Part shown: positions 20,753 to 30,713 of the stretch, in pieces
Position numbering within the stretch: the first letter of the stretch is position 1
Layout: each line of letters starts with the position of its first letter
From: Methylotenera sp.
GTDB taxonomy: Bacteria > Pseudomonadota > Gammaproteobacteria > Burkholderiales > Methylophilaceae
Assembly: GCA_002928535.1 (NCBI GenBank)
Contig: PERG01000010.1
Coordinates: 1 to 64,000 of the forward strand
Length of the DNA: 64,000 bases
Direction: 5' to 3'
The notes under the pieces: generated by a model
Databases searched by the model: none
What the model saw: the letters and a program-made list of their open reading frames with translations, nothing else
What the model was told of the DNA's origin: nothing
Program-made: the position numbers and the translations under genes

Positions 20753-21991
20753 CTAACTCGGTGGGCCTGGTGGTGCGGGCGGCGGATTTGCAATAAACCC
20801 AGCAGTGCCTTCAATTTGGCCTGCTGTTGTACTAAAGAAACCATTGTCAAGAAAATCCCCTGGGTTTGTTTCTTTAATAATATATCCCACACTTGCTTTT
20901 TCCGCCTGATTGCCTGAGAAAAAGCCAATGACATTTAAAGTACAAGCGTTGTAACATACGCCAGTCATACTACTATTGGTACCACTCATTGCTAATGAAC
21001 CATTAGAGGCAAGGCCACCAGAGATAGAAAAAACATTTGATCTGGATATCTCAAAACCAGCGCTAGTAGGATTGGGCCGAGATGAATCCACTCCAATTGA
21101 ACCTGAAATCGTGTACCCACTAAAACTAGCAGTGAAATAGCTGCTATCGTTAAGTTTGCTGGTCCAGCCACCTCCCTTTCCAACGCTCGCTACAGTTGTA
21201 TCTAATTTATACTCACCTTCAGCATTGATAGCATTTAAATTCGTTATAACGCTGGAAATACCACAATCTGCAGCAAGACATGCCATCCCAGTGTCTGAGT
21301 ATTGTTCGCTAACTCTAAACACATCATTATTATCGTTTTCTGCTTGCTGCTCTTGCTCACCTTTTTCTGGTTGACCACCTTCCGGTCCTTTTGCACCTAA
21401 GGTCATTTCTTCATCGCTATAGGCTGGCGCTTTACCCGGCTCTACATCGGCACTTTGTCCCGAAAATAGAATAATGTCGCCCTGCTCATTAAAGATATAA
21501 ATCGAGCCCTGGCCTACATGCGCTTTTAATTTTTGCTGGAATTCAGCTAAATAATAGGTACCACGGATCCCAATTGTGGCAACTGGAGTACCCAAGCGAT
21601 AGGCTGGCCGATTTTCACGGCCGACAAACCCAGTTACTGCACGTAAGCCACCGCGTAATAATTTAAAGAAGCCTTTTTCTGAGCCATCTTGCTTACCATT
21701 GAAGTTGTACTCTTCAACTTTAAATTCCGTATTGGGCTGGAATGAAAAATAACCGCCATCAGTAAACCGGACTTGGGCACGTCCATCACCTGTCAATATT
21801 GTGTCACCTTGGTTAACTTCCATGCCCTTGGTTAGCACCTTCGAACTACCATCCACACCCTGTAAAGCAGCTCCGCCCGACGCGAATTCTACTTTACCAG
21901 CGGCAGCGTATGCACCCGCTGGAAAGGCTGCAGAGATCATCGCCATGAGGATCGCTTGGCGGTTTAAATAAATATAATGGGCTTTATCCAT
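20753..21991 (-). CDS. secreted FecR-domain protein with C-terminal beta-rich (TbpB-like?) domain
   Basis: The protein has 412 aa. The signal peptide ends near AFPAGAYAAAG (about 22-32). A FecR domain follows (about 50-165: LTKGMEVNQGDTILTGDGRA, then TPVATIGIRGTYY). Next come a Glu/Gln/Asn-rich linker (GGQPEKGEQEQQAENDNND) and a Gly/Ser-rich C-terminal region with GFFSGNQAEKASVGYI, resembling the FFGP-AEE-GG handle of TbpB-like barrels carried by Slam/type XI secretion cargo. The tail is Pro-rich. Start 21991 was chosen over 22036 because AAGGA lies 7 nt before it and it begins the signal peptide. It is encoded 50 bp downstream of the TPR/beta-barrel gene, probably in the same operon. It is not a typical FecR anti-sigma regulator, having no TM anchor or adjacent ECF sigma gene. 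Confidence 0.75.
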   Translation of the reverse strand: MDKAHYIYLNRQAILMAMISAAFPAGAYAAAGKVEFASGGAALQGVDGSSKVLTKGMEVNQGDTILTGDGRAQVRFTDGGYFSFQPNTEFKVEEYNFNGKQDGSEKGFFKLLRGGLRAVTGFVGRENRPAYRLGTPVATIGIRGTYYLAEFQQKLKAHVGQGSIYIFNEQGDIILFSGQSADVEPGKAPAYSDEEMTLGAKGPEGGQPEKGEQEQQAENDNNDVFRVSEQYSDTGMACLAADCGISSVITNLNAINAEGEYKLDTTVASVGKGGGWTSKLNDSSYFTASFSGYTISGSIGVDSSRPNPTSAGFEISRSNVFSISGGLASNGSLAMSGTNSSMTGVCYNACTLNVIGFFSGNQAEKASVGYIIKETNPGDFLDNGFFSTTAGQIEGTAGFIANPPPAPPGPPS

Positions 21992-22041
21992 GATAATTCC
22001 TTTTAACAACCTAGAGTTAAGTTGAACCGCATGCAAAAAAC

Positions 22042-23400
22042 TTACCAGTTAAAATCTTTGTGTATATTTAGAGAGACTACCCAGCGATCAAACTCATAAA
22101 GATCATTATTAGAGTGGCTATCGATATAACTAATCTGGGGTTTGATCGTGAAATTGTACCCAGGTAAATAACGTAGGCCGATATTTAAATCCAGTTGATT
22201 ATCTTCACGGGCAATTAAAAATGTAGGGTCTTGTTCTTGATAATCCCGGTACTCGTAACTGATACCGGCAAAAGCGACTAATTTGTAATTGATTGCCAAT
22301 TGACCACCGGCGCGTACTCCAAAAATATCATGGCTTAAAAAATCGAAATCATTGTCATCGGTATCTTCTTTGCCCGCATATGCACTTAAATAAGTGACCT
22401 TAGCTTTATCACCGCCAAACGCATGGCCCCAGGCGGTACCGACGATATAGCGTTTTGCGTCCCGGACTGAAATGTCTGGATAATCCAGTTTTGATAATTG
22501 TGTAAACACACTTGTCTGGTTCTGGTCATCTAAATTGCGCTGCCATTGGCCACTAACCCCCATGGCCTCACGAAAGGTATTGCTATTAATGGAGAAGGAA
22601 CCGCCTTGTAAAGCGATGGTGTAATTGTCAATATTGTGTTTAATATTCAGCCCTAGGGAGTAATCCAATGAGGATGGATCAAACTGCTCATCTGCCCAAT
22701 TCATTTTGGTTGTACCCGCTAGTGAGCCGAAGGCTGAGACATTTTTACTAATGGGCGCCCGCACCGATATGCCGCCTGCTGCACTCACGAAATTACTGGA
22801 CTGTTCTAGTGATGCAGCATTCAGTTGAAATGGAATCAGGGGGAAATTAGGCGCTATGGAAACGTTAATCGTGTTTGTGGTGGTTGCGCTATTGATATTA
22901 CTATCGTGACCAATTCCGAAATCCAGGTATGCAGCAAACGCCGTTTTCTGTCCGGTAGCTTTATCAATCGCCTGCATATTATTTTCGATAAGCTTGGTAA
23001 TTTCTGCATTAGGATTTTGGCTTAATACATTGTTAAATTCAGACTTTGCATTTTCCGCTTCACCAGCTTTATAGTAGCCTTTGGCAATCATCGCGCGGGC
23101 CTCGATATTATTAGGTTCTTGCGCCAGCACCCGTTCCAAAGCAAAAATACCGCGGGAATTCTCCCCGCCTTCAATGGCTGCCACACCTAACAACATATCG
23201 TATTCAACATTACCGGAACGGTCAGACTCTAATGGAAGCAGCAATTCATAAGCCGCTTTATGATTGCCGGCTTTGATAAAAGCGCGTGCTTCATTTAATA
23301 CCGTATCATCAGCTGCGAATGCCATGCTAGGCAAGATAACTAAGCACGTCATGATAAAAGACAAAGCAAGCAGCCAATGTCTCAGATTGGATTTACTCAT
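22042..23400 (-). CDS. TPR plus outer-membrane beta-barrel protein, Slam-like (DUF560)
   Basis: The protein has 452 aa: signal peptide (about 1-29, ending PSMAFAADD), periplasmic TPR region (about 30-160, with AKGYYKAGEAENAKSEFNNV), then alternating amphipathic strands to the C-terminus, ending in the aromatic SLNIHKDFNW. This order, TPR then a barrel of roughly 14 strands, is that of Slam surface-lipoprotein assembly modulators (type XI secretion). The start at 23400 is supported by GGGGGA about 6 nt upstream; an ATG at 23436 would precede the signal peptide with polar residues. The barrel reading is from strand pattern, not a domain search. The FecR gene downstream is the natural cargo candidate. 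Confidence 0.75.
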   Translation of the reverse strand: MSKSNLRHWLLALSFIMTCLVILPSMAFAADDTVLNEARAFIKAGNHKAAYELLLPLESDRSGNVEYDMLLGVAAIEGGENSRGIFALERVLAQEPNNIEARAMIAKGYYKAGEAENAKSEFNNVLSQNPNAEITKLIENNMQAIDKATGQKTAFAAYLDFGIGHDSNINSATTTNTINVSIAPNFPLIPFQLNAASLEQSSNFVSAAGGISVRAPISKNVSAFGSLAGTTKMNWADEQFDPSSLDYSLGLNIKHNIDNYTIALQGGSFSINSNTFREAMGVSGQWQRNLDDQNQTSVFTQLSKLDYPDISVRDAKRYIVGTAWGHAFGGDKAKVTYLSAYAGKEDTDDNDFDFLSHDIFGVRAGGQLAINYKLVAFAGISYEYRDYQEQDPTFLIAREDNQLDLNIGLRYLPGYNFTIKPQISYIDSHSNNDLYEFDRWVVSLNIHKDFNW

Positions 23401-23528
23401 TCTTTTCCCCCTTATTTCCCCAATTTCATGATACACAATTTAAGGGAAGAATAGCCAATTCACATAGAGCTATTCGATATATAACAAGAACAAAAACAAA
23501 AATTGTGTTGTCATTACAACAGTTTACG

Positions 23529-23555
23529 TAAAAAAAGGCGCTTACGCGCCTTTTC
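23529..23555 (-). terminator. rho-independent terminator after lolA
   Basis: The stem AAAAGGCGC/GCGCCTTTT with loop TTAC spans 23533-23554; on the minus strand it is followed by a T-rich run (from the A7 at 23529-23536). It lies just after the lolA stop and separates ftsK-lolA from the accessory genes. The run of T on both sides makes it possibly bidirectional. Confidence 0.82.
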
Positions 23556-23571
23556 ATTAGGGGATGGAATG

Positions 23572-24189
23572 TTATTCTTTTACGACATCTACGCCTTTTG
23601 GCGTTTTAAATAAAAACGTTTTGTTATCCAGGCTAGGATTCTGTTCAATTTTGCTGAAACTTATTTTAGTCTGCAAACCAAAGCTATCTATTAATTCCAT
23701 TTCCTTCAATTCGCCTGCTTTAAAGCCTAGTAAAATACTTTCAAAACCAGAATCTTCGATTTTAGGTTCGGCCTTTACCCAATCGATATCATTATTTTGA
23801 TTCGCGTTGGTAAATTTGAAGCTCTTATCCAAGGTGTCATCGCCAGCTAATAGAGCTGCTGGGCTTGAACCCAGCGCTTTGCTTAGAGCACGCACAGTTA
23901 CTTGGGCTAACTCGGTGTCGTATAACCACACTTGCTTACCATCGCTCACAATCTGCTGTTCGTAGGGCTTGTTGTAATCCCAGCGGAATTTATTAGGGCG
24001 TTTCAACTGCATTTCACCTTGCACTTCTTGCACTTTCCGCCCCTGTTTATCAGTCACAATCTGAGAGAAATCAGCGCGCATTGCATGGGTTTGGTTATAA
24101 AAATCACGCAGGCTTTTAACGCCATCTGCAAAAGCGCCACAAGAGAAAGTAGCAAGACTTACAACAACGAACAATTTAATTTTAAGCAT
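23572..24189 (-). CDS. lolA: outer-membrane lipoprotein carrier protein LolA
   Basis: LolA is the periplasmic chaperone that takes lipoproteins from LolCDE and hands them to LolB. It has 205 aa, with an N-terminal signal peptide ending near CGAFA-DG. The mature protein starts with the usual SLRDFYNQTHAMRADFSQIV region, and the WDYNKPYEQQIVSDGKQVW segment is typical. It is 35 bp downstream of ftsK and transcribed with it, the conserved ftsK-lolA order. Unlike in E. coli, rarA does not follow directly; a terminator and four accessory genes do. Confidence 0.96.
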   Translation of the reverse strand: MLKIKLFVVVSLATFSCGAFADGVKSLRDFYNQTHAMRADFSQIVTDKQGRKVQEVQGEMQLKRPNKFRWDYNKPYEQQIVSDGKQVWLYDTELAQVTVRALSKALGSSPAALLAGDDTLDKSFKFTNANQNNDIDWVKAEPKIEDSGFESILLGFKAGELKEMELIDSFGLQTKISFSKIEQNPSLDNKTFLFKTPKGVDVVKE

Positions 24190-24224
24190 TCAAATCCTAT
24201 TAATAATGTTGCTAAAGTTTGTCG

Positions 24225-26534
24225 CTAAACTTCGTGATGTGGTGCGAGTACTTCGCGGTTACCGTTACTTTGCATAGCAGAAACTAAACCAGCACGTTCC
24301 ATATCTTCAATTAACCGCGCTGCACGGTTGTAACCGATGCGTAGCTGTCTTTGCACAGATGAAATACTCGCACGACGTGTTTTAAGCACAATTGCGACGG
24401 CCTCATCATAGAGCGGATCACTATCACTACCCGACTCACCACTCGGCACGCCAAAGTCTGCACCGCCCTCTTCCGCCTCATTGCTTAGGATGCCTTCAAT
24501 ATAGTTAGGTTCACCCTGTGCTTTAAGGTAATTGACGACTTTATGCACTTCCTGATCCGACACAAACGCCCCATGAATGCGCTGCGGGTAACCGGTACCC
24601 GGCGGCATGTACAACATATCGCCTTGACCTAACAACGCTTCAGCGCCCATTTGGTCTAATATAGTTCTGGAATCAATCTTGCTGGACACCTGGAATGCAA
24701 TACGCGTAGGAATATTGGCTTTAATCAGCCCAGTAATCACATCCACCGATGGCCGTTGCGTGGCAAGCACCAGGTGAATACCTGAGGCACGCGCTTTTTG
24801 TGCAAGACGCGCGATGAGTTCTTCCACTTTCTTGCCCACTACCATCATTAAGTCGGCCAGTTCATCGATCACCACCACAATCATCGGCATTTCCATGAGT
24901 GGTTCTGGCTCGTCTGGCGTTAAGCTGAACGGATGCGGGATTTTTTTACCTTCTTTTTCGGCTTCACGGATTTTCTGGTTATAACCGGCTAGGTTTCGCA
25001 CACCTAATGTGGACATTAATTTGTAGCGTCGCTCCATCTCTGCCACGCACCAGTTAAGCGCATTCGCCGCTTGGCGCATATCGGTTACCACGGGTGCCAG
25101 CAAATGCGGAATCCCCTCATATACGGAAAGCTCAAGCATTTTGGGGTCGATCAAAATCATACGGACCTGGCTAGCATCGGCTTTGTAAAGCAAACTCAAA
25201 ATCAAAGCGTTAATCGCCACAGACTTACCGGAACCAGTGGTACCTGCAACCAACACGTGTGGCATTTTTGCCAGATCAGCCACAGCCGGTTTACCGGCAA
25301 TGTCTTTACCCAGGGAAATCGCTAATGGTGAATGCACATCAGCATAAGCCTGGCTGCCCATGATTTCAGATAGATAAACAATTTGGCGTTTAGGGTTAGG
25401 AATCTCCAAGCCCATGCAGGTTTTGCCAGGAATGGTTTCGACCACCCTAACACTGACTACTGAAAGTGCACGTGCAAGGTCTTTGACTAAATTGGTGACT
25501 TGGCTACCTTTTACACCGGCGGAAGGCTCCAACTCATAACGCGTAATGACAGGGCCAGGCAGTGCGGTAAGCACTTTAACTTCTATGCCGAAATCATTCA
25601 GCTTGCGTTCAATCAGCCGTGAAGTGAAATCTAGTGTCTCAGCAGATTGAAACTCTACTGTACCTGCCGGTTCATCTAGCAAATGAATAGGCGGCAATAG
25701 CGAATCGGGGTGAGTTTCAAACAACGGCGCCTGTTTTTCTTTTAGCACACGCGCACTTTGCGGGATTTCGATCACTGGTGTTTCAATTTGCACGGGCTCA
25801 CGTTTTTCAGTCCGTTTACGCTCGCTCTGCACGTATTCGGTACGTTCCATTTCAACGACCTTGCCAGCTTTTCTATCTTGCCAGTCATGCCATTTAAGTA
25901 TTGCCCAGTCATAGGTAGCGATCAACCAGGTACCCAACTTTTCAGTAATCAAAATCCAAGACCAGCCTGTAAAAAGACTAAAGCCAACAACGAACATGGC
26001 AAGCAATACCATGGTAGAGCCTGTGAAGCCAAACATGCCACGTAACAAGTTGTCAAAAGCTGTCCCCAGCATACCGCCAGGCGCTAATGGTAATGAGGCT
26101 GGCAAGCTAACCAAATGCCCAGCTTCTAAGGCGCAAGATGCCACTAGCAACAAGGCAAAACCAATGAAATTAAACAATAGAAATGGCTTGTCGCTGGCAT
26201 TCACCACTTCAAGTTTTAAGTAAACCAACCACATGGCATAGAACGCCAATACTGCCCACCACCATGCGGAGAATCCGAATAAATATAACAACATATCGGA
26301 TAACCATGCCCCTACGGTGCCACCACTATTTTGCACAACAGCATCGTCTGGCGCCATGTGCGACCACGAGGAATCTTCACGGTTATAGGTGAACAAAATG
26401 ACGGTAATAAATGAGCCGACAAGTACTAGGCCAAGCCACCAAGCTTCTTTGATAAGCGTTGAACCAATGGTAGGTGTCTTGGGAGTTTCTGCCGCGCGGC
26501 GCGCATTCACGGGTGTAGTTTTTTTGAAAAACAA
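24225..26534 (-). CDS. ftsK: DNA translocase FtsK
   Basis: FtsK couples chromosome dimer resolution and terminus segregation to septation. It has 769 aa, a short-linker form. The N-terminus has four membrane segments (about 30-190), followed by a short charged linker (about 215-290) and the RecA-like motor with Walker [16 protein letters not shown] and Walker [15 protein letters not shown]. The C-terminal gamma winged helix ([20 protein letters not shown] onward) would read KOPS and activate XerD. It heads the ftsK-lolA unit. Confidence 0.97.
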   Translation of the reverse strand: MFFKKTTPVNARRAAETPKTPTIGSTLIKEAWWLGLVLVGSFITVILFTYNREDSSWSHMAPDDAVVQNSGGTVGAWLSDMLLYLFGFSAWWWAVLAFYAMWLVYLKLEVVNASDKPFLLFNFIGFALLLVASCALEAGHLVSLPASLPLAPGGMLGTAFDNLLRGMFGFTGSTMVLLAMFVVGFSLFTGWSWILITEKLGTWLIATYDWAILKWHDWQDRKAGKVVEMERTEYVQSERKRTEKREPVQIETPVIEIPQSARVLKEKQAPLFETHPDSLLPPIHLLDEPAGTVEFQSAETLDFTSRLIERKLNDFGIEVKVLTALPGPVITRYELEPSAGVKGSQVTNLVKDLARALSVVSVRVVETIPGKTCMGLEIPNPKRQIVYLSEIMGSQAYADVHSPLAISLGKDIAGKPAVADLAKMPHVLVAGTTGSGKSVAINALILSLLYKADASQVRMILIDPKMLELSVYEGIPHLLAPVVTDMRQAANALNWCVAEMERRYKLMSTLGVRNLAGYNQKIREAEKEGKKIPHPFSLTPDEPEPLMEMPMIVVVIDELADLMMVVGKKVEELIARLAQKARASGIHLVLATQRPSVDVITGLIKANIPTRIAFQVSSKIDSRTILDQMGAEALLGQGDMLYMPPGTGYPQRIHGAFVSDQEVHKVVNYLKAQGEPNYIEGILSNEAEEGGADFGVPSGESGSDSDPLYDEAVAIVLKTRRASISSVQRQLRIGYNRAARLIEDMERAGLVSAMQSNGNREVLAPHHEV

Positions 26535-26651
26535 GATGGTAAAAACCCTAGGAATTTTTGAGATCGGATTAATTATAGCAGTATCAAAGTCGCAACGTAG
26601 CGTTTAGAATACCAATCTAAATTCAACCTTATTCCGCACGGAGAATCACGC

Positions 26652-27116
26652 ATGGATATTGGCATTAAAGAGCAAGACCGGAAAGATATTGCAGAAGGTT
26701 TATCCCGATTGTTGGCAGATACTTATACCTTGTATCTTAAAACGCATTATTTTCATTGGAACGTAACGGGACCGATGTTCAATACGCTACACCTGATGTT
26801 CGAAACCCAATATACCGAACTGGCTTTAGCGGTAGATTTAGTGGCCGAACGTATCCGTTCATTGAATATCTATGCACCTGGTACATACCGCGATTTTGCT
26901 AAACTTTCCTCCATTAAGGAAAGCGAATCAGTACCAAAAGCGCAAGATATGATTGCAGAATTAGTCGCCGGCCATGAAGCGGTATGCCGTACTGCCCGCA
27001 GTGTGTTTCCGGCTGCCGAAAAGGCTTCTGATGAAGCAACTGCTGATTTGCTCACGCAACGCTTACAGCTGCATGAAAAAACCGCCTGGATGTTACGTAG
27101 CTTATTGGAAAGTTAA
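26652..27116 (+). CDS. dps: Dps-family DNA-binding ferritin-like protein
   Basis: A 154-aa dodecameric miniferritin that oxidises Fe(II) with peroxide and stores it, protecting DNA. The intersubunit ferroxidase residues are visible as [13 protein letters not shown] (His, then His-Trp) and [13 protein letters not shown] (Asp/Glu). It lacks a long Lys-rich N-terminal tail, so DNA binding may be weak. The start ATG is preceded by GGAG (ACGGAGAATCACGC). It is divergent from ftsK and upstream of trxB, a redox-stress pairing. Confidence 0.95.
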   Translation: MDIGIKEQDRKDIAEGLSRLLADTYTLYLKTHYFHWNVTGPMFNTLHLMFETQYTELALAVDLVAERIRSLNIYAPGTYRDFAKLSSIKESESVPKAQDMIAELVAGHEAVCRTARSVFPAAEKASDEATADLLTQRLQLHEKTAWMLRSLLES

Positions 27117-27184
27117 TATCAGCCAGCTTTTTTGATCGGCGTGACTTGTAAAAATGATTTATTGCGCCATCTCAGTTTATCTAA

Positions 27185-28159
<975 letters not shown>

Positions 28160-28178
28160 CGCGCTATTTGAGCATGCA

Positions 28179-28751
28179 GTGGCTAAAAGCAAACACAAAC
28201 AGGAAGAAAAGGCGGCGGCCATCGTTATGGACGACGACGTCAACCTGTTCCGCGAGGCAGTTAAGGACGCACGTCCTTTAACTGCCGAGCCTGTTTACGT
28301 CCATAACGTTAAACCTAAACCCATCCCCAAGCAGTTTATTCGTGATGAACGCCAAGCTCTGGCGGACTCACTATCTGATTTTTATATCCCTGCCCATGAG
28401 CTCGAAACCGGCGAAGAACTCCTCTACCTGCGTGAAGGCCATGCACCCGATATTTTAAGCAAGCTGCGCCGCGGTCATTGGGTCGTACAAGGTGCGATTG
28501 ATCTGCATGGTTTGATTAGCGATGAAGCGCGCGTTTATGTCGCTGCGTTTTTAAACGACTGCAAAAAACGTGGCTTGCGTTGCGTACGCATTGTGCACGG
28601 CAAGGGTTTGGGCTCGCGTAACCGTGAACCGGTGTTAAAACACAAATTACGTAACTGGTTGATACAACGGGACGAAGTGATTGCCTATGCAGAAGCGCGC
28701 CGTCAAGATGGCGGCAGTGGTGCTGTGATTGTATTGCTAAAAGCCAACTAA
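28179..28751 (+). CDS. Smr-domain protein
   Basis: The protein has 190 aa with an acidic/basic N-terminal segment (DDDVNLFREAVKDARPL) and a C-terminal Smr domain (about 105-190), marked by AIDLHGLISDEARVYV and the VRIVHGKGLGS loop, as in MutS2/YdaL. Proteobacterial stand-alone Smr proteins (SmrA/SmrB type) include ribosome-collision nucleases; which function this one has is open. A GTG start at 28179, giving a KSKHKQEEK start, fits the family N-terminus; an ATG at 28134 is in frame but overlaps trxB by 26 nt. It probably forms a transcription unit with trxB. Confidence 0.88.
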   Translation: MAKSKHKQEEKAAAIVMDDDVNLFREAVKDARPLTAEPVYVHNVKPKPIPKQFIRDERQALADSLSDFYIPAHELETGEELLYLREGHAPDILSKLRRGHWVVQGAIDLHGLISDEARVYVAAFLNDCKKRGLRCVRIVHGKGLGSRNREPVLKHKLRNWLIQRDEVIAYAEARRQDGGSGAVIVLLKAN

Positions 28752-28809
28752 CACTTCAAACCGCCCTTTTCGCATTTGTTTAAATCATTGGAGCATGAAA
28801 ATTGCCATG

Positions 28810-28823
28810 ATGTAACGTTACAT
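28810..28823. promoter_or_regulatory. 14-bp perfect palindrome upstream of the stressosome operon
   Basis: ATGTAACGTTACAT is fully self-complementary and lies in the 265-bp gap between the Smr gene and rsbR. It could be an operator for a dimeric regulator. No match to a named binding site is claimed. The rest of the gap is AT-rich and presumably holds the operon promoter. Confidence 0.35.
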
Positions 28824-29016
28824 TTCGGCATAGCGCATACTTTTTTGATTATTGCTAAGTTTTGAATCTTGAAACTATCTTATTTATCTATTTTTCCGAT
28901 GGTCTCAAAATAAATATTCAATATTTTATATTTACCCGCTAAACCAATATAAAGACTACTATGTGACCCTTGCATACTCGACTTTTGATGTGTGTAACAA
29001 ACTTAAGGAGGTTGTA

Positions 29017-29871
29017 ATGACACATGCACCAGGGGCACAAATAGTAGAAATAATTAAGAATAACCAAAAAGATTTAGTTGGCGACCTGCTAGCAACAATG
29101 AAAAAGAAAGTCATTCGCCTAGATAAAAGTGCAGAAAATGAAATCATCATCCAAGCAACCCAACTTTTAGGATTTTTAGAAATTGCAATACCGCAAGGCC
29201 AACTCTCAGATCTTGAAACCAGAGCATGGGATGATACAAGGCAGCTATTGAGCGACTTTTCCCAAACCCGCGCGAAAGAGGGCTTTTCTCCCATTGAAAC
29301 AGCGACCTTTATTTTTTCTTTTAAGGAACCGCTATTCACTTTATTAAGGACATCGCTGAGTAATAATCCTCAATTACTCGCCGAAGAAATAGCGGTAACA
29401 AGCTTGTTGTTTGACGAGCTGGGTTTATTAACGATTTCAAGCTACCAAAAAGCGCGCGAGCAAATCATTTTGCGCCAGCAGCAAGAATTGCTTGAGCTCT
29501 CAACGCCCGTTGTTCAGCTATGGCAAAACATCCTTGCATTGCCACTGATAGGTACGCTGGATAGTGCGAGAACACAGGTCGTCATGGAAAACCTGTTACA
29601 AAAGATTGTTGAAACAGGCGCGCTTATTGCCATTATTGATATTACTGGCGTTCCCACAGTAGATACGCTAGTTGCACAGCATCTTCTCAAAACAATTGCT
29701 GCTGCAAGATTGATGGGTGCTGATTGTATTATCAGCGGCATCCGTCCGCAAATTGCTCAAACCATTGTCCACCTAGGTGTTAATTTAGAAGATGTGATTA
29801 CCAAGGCCACCCTCGCGGATGCTTTCGTGGTTGCGCTGAAAACAACTGGCTCCTCAGTCACCAATTCATAA
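29017..29871 (+). CDS. rsbR: RsbR-type stressosome sensor scaffold
   Basis: It is a core protein of the stressosome, which with RsbS traps the kinase RsbT until stress. The protein has 284 aa: an N-terminal helical sensor domain (about 5-155, RsbRD_N-like rather than heme globin) and a C-terminal STAS domain (about 165-275). The STAS domain has the family motif IIDITGVPTVDTLVAQHLL, with candidate phospho-acceptor Thr around 210-217, and ADCIISGIRPQIAQT. The start at 29017 is fixed by a perfect AAGGAGG 5 nt upstream; an upstream ATG at 28963 lacks one. The gene is first in the six-gene rsb/kinase operon. Confidence 0.9.
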   Translation: MTHAPGAQIVEIIKNNQKDLVGDLLATMKKKVIRLDKSAENEIIIQATQLLGFLEIAIPQGQLSDLETRAWDDTRQLLSDFSQTRAKEGFSPIETATFIFSFKEPLFTLLRTSLSNNPQLLAEEIAVTSLLFDELGLLTISSYQKAREQIILRQQQELLELSTPVVQLWQNILALPLIGTLDSARTQVVMENLLQKIVETGALIAIIDITGVPTVDTLVAQHLLKTIAAARLMGADCIISGIRPQIAQTIVHLGVNLEDVITKATLADAFVVALKTTGSSVTNS

Positions 29872-29885
29872 GCTAAAGGCCGAAA

Positions 29886-30239
29886 ATGGAACGTATCCCA
29901 ATATTGAGAATGGGCAAGCTGCTGCTAGTAACCATCCAGGTTGATATGCACGACCGGCTGGCAATGACTTTGCAAGAGGACTTAACGGAACGCATCGTTA
30001 AGGAAAGAGCGACCGGCGTTCTGATTGATATATCCGCTTTGGATATCGTGGATTCCTTCATTGGCCGCATGATCAGTAATACTGCCGCCATGGCCAAGAT
30101 ACTGGATGCAAAAACCGTTGTCGTCGGCATGCAACCTGCAGTGGCTATTACCTTGGTTGAGCTCGGACTTACGCTTGAGGGTGTAATCACTGCATTGAAC
30201 GTTGAACGTGGCATTTCCCTACTTGGCCATAACGCATGA
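29886..30239 (+). CDS. rsbS: RsbS-type stressosome STAS protein
   Basis: A single STAS domain of 117 aa, matching RsbS along its length. The phospho-acceptor region reads VLIDISALDIVDSFIGRM, with Ser57 at the position of RsbS Ser59, followed by VVVGMQPAVAITLVELG. RsbT phosphorylates this Ser to leave the complex; the phosphatase two genes on would reset it. It is separated from rsbR by 14 bp. Confidence 0.92.
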   Translation: MERIPILRMGKLLLVTIQVDMHDRLAMTLQEDLTERIVKERATGVLIDISALDIVDSFIGRMISNTAAMAKILDAKTVVVGMQPAVAITLVELGLTLEGVITALNVERGISLLGHNA

Positions 30240-30296
30240 GTTATATGACAGGAGCGATATCTTAGTGCGTCGGTTTGGAATGTATTTGGTGATAAA

Positions 30297-30713
30297 TTGA
30301 GGACCGCCGCAATTGGGTCAATCGTTCTTCCATTGAGAAGTGATGAAGATGTTGTCCGGTTGCGAAAAGTCGTTAGAGAAGAATTAATTTCACTGGGTTT
30401 TGGTTTGGTAGATCAAACCAAAATGATCACCGCCGCAAGTGAGCTGGCAAGGAATACCCTGAAATACGGCAAAGGCGGCGAAGGCCACGTTCTAAAATTA
30501 AAAGACACGGTAAGAATCGGTTTGGAATTGGTTTTTACTGACGATGGGCCTGGTATTCCAGACATCAGCTTAGCATTGACCGATGGCTATACCAGCGGCG
30601 GCGGGCTTGGATTAGGTTTAAGCGGGGCAAAAAGGCTTTCTGATGAATTCATGATTGATACTGAATCAGGAGTAGGCACAACGGTGCTAATCAGAAAATG
30701 GAAAGTTTCATGA
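30297..30713 (+). CDS. rsbT: RsbT-type serine/threonine switch kinase
   Basis: A GHKL-fold protein kinase of 138 aa that phosphorylates RsbS/RsbR and then activates a downstream partner. The ATP-binding boxes are clear: N-box ASELARNTLKYG, G1 DDGPGIPD, and G2 GGGLGLGLSGAKRLSDEF. Start is TTG at 30297; no in-frame ATG lies upstream before a stop, and this start aligns with the RsbT N-terminus. The ribosome-binding site is weak, so it may depend on coupling within the operon. The stop overlaps the next gene as ATGA. Confidence 0.9.
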   Translation: MRTAAIGSIVLPLRSDEDVVRLRKVVREELISLGFGLVDQTKMITAASELARNTLKYGKGGEGHVLKLKDTVRIGLELVFTDDGPGIPDISLALTDGYTSGGGLGLGLSGAKRLSDEFMIDTESGVGTTVLIRKWKVS

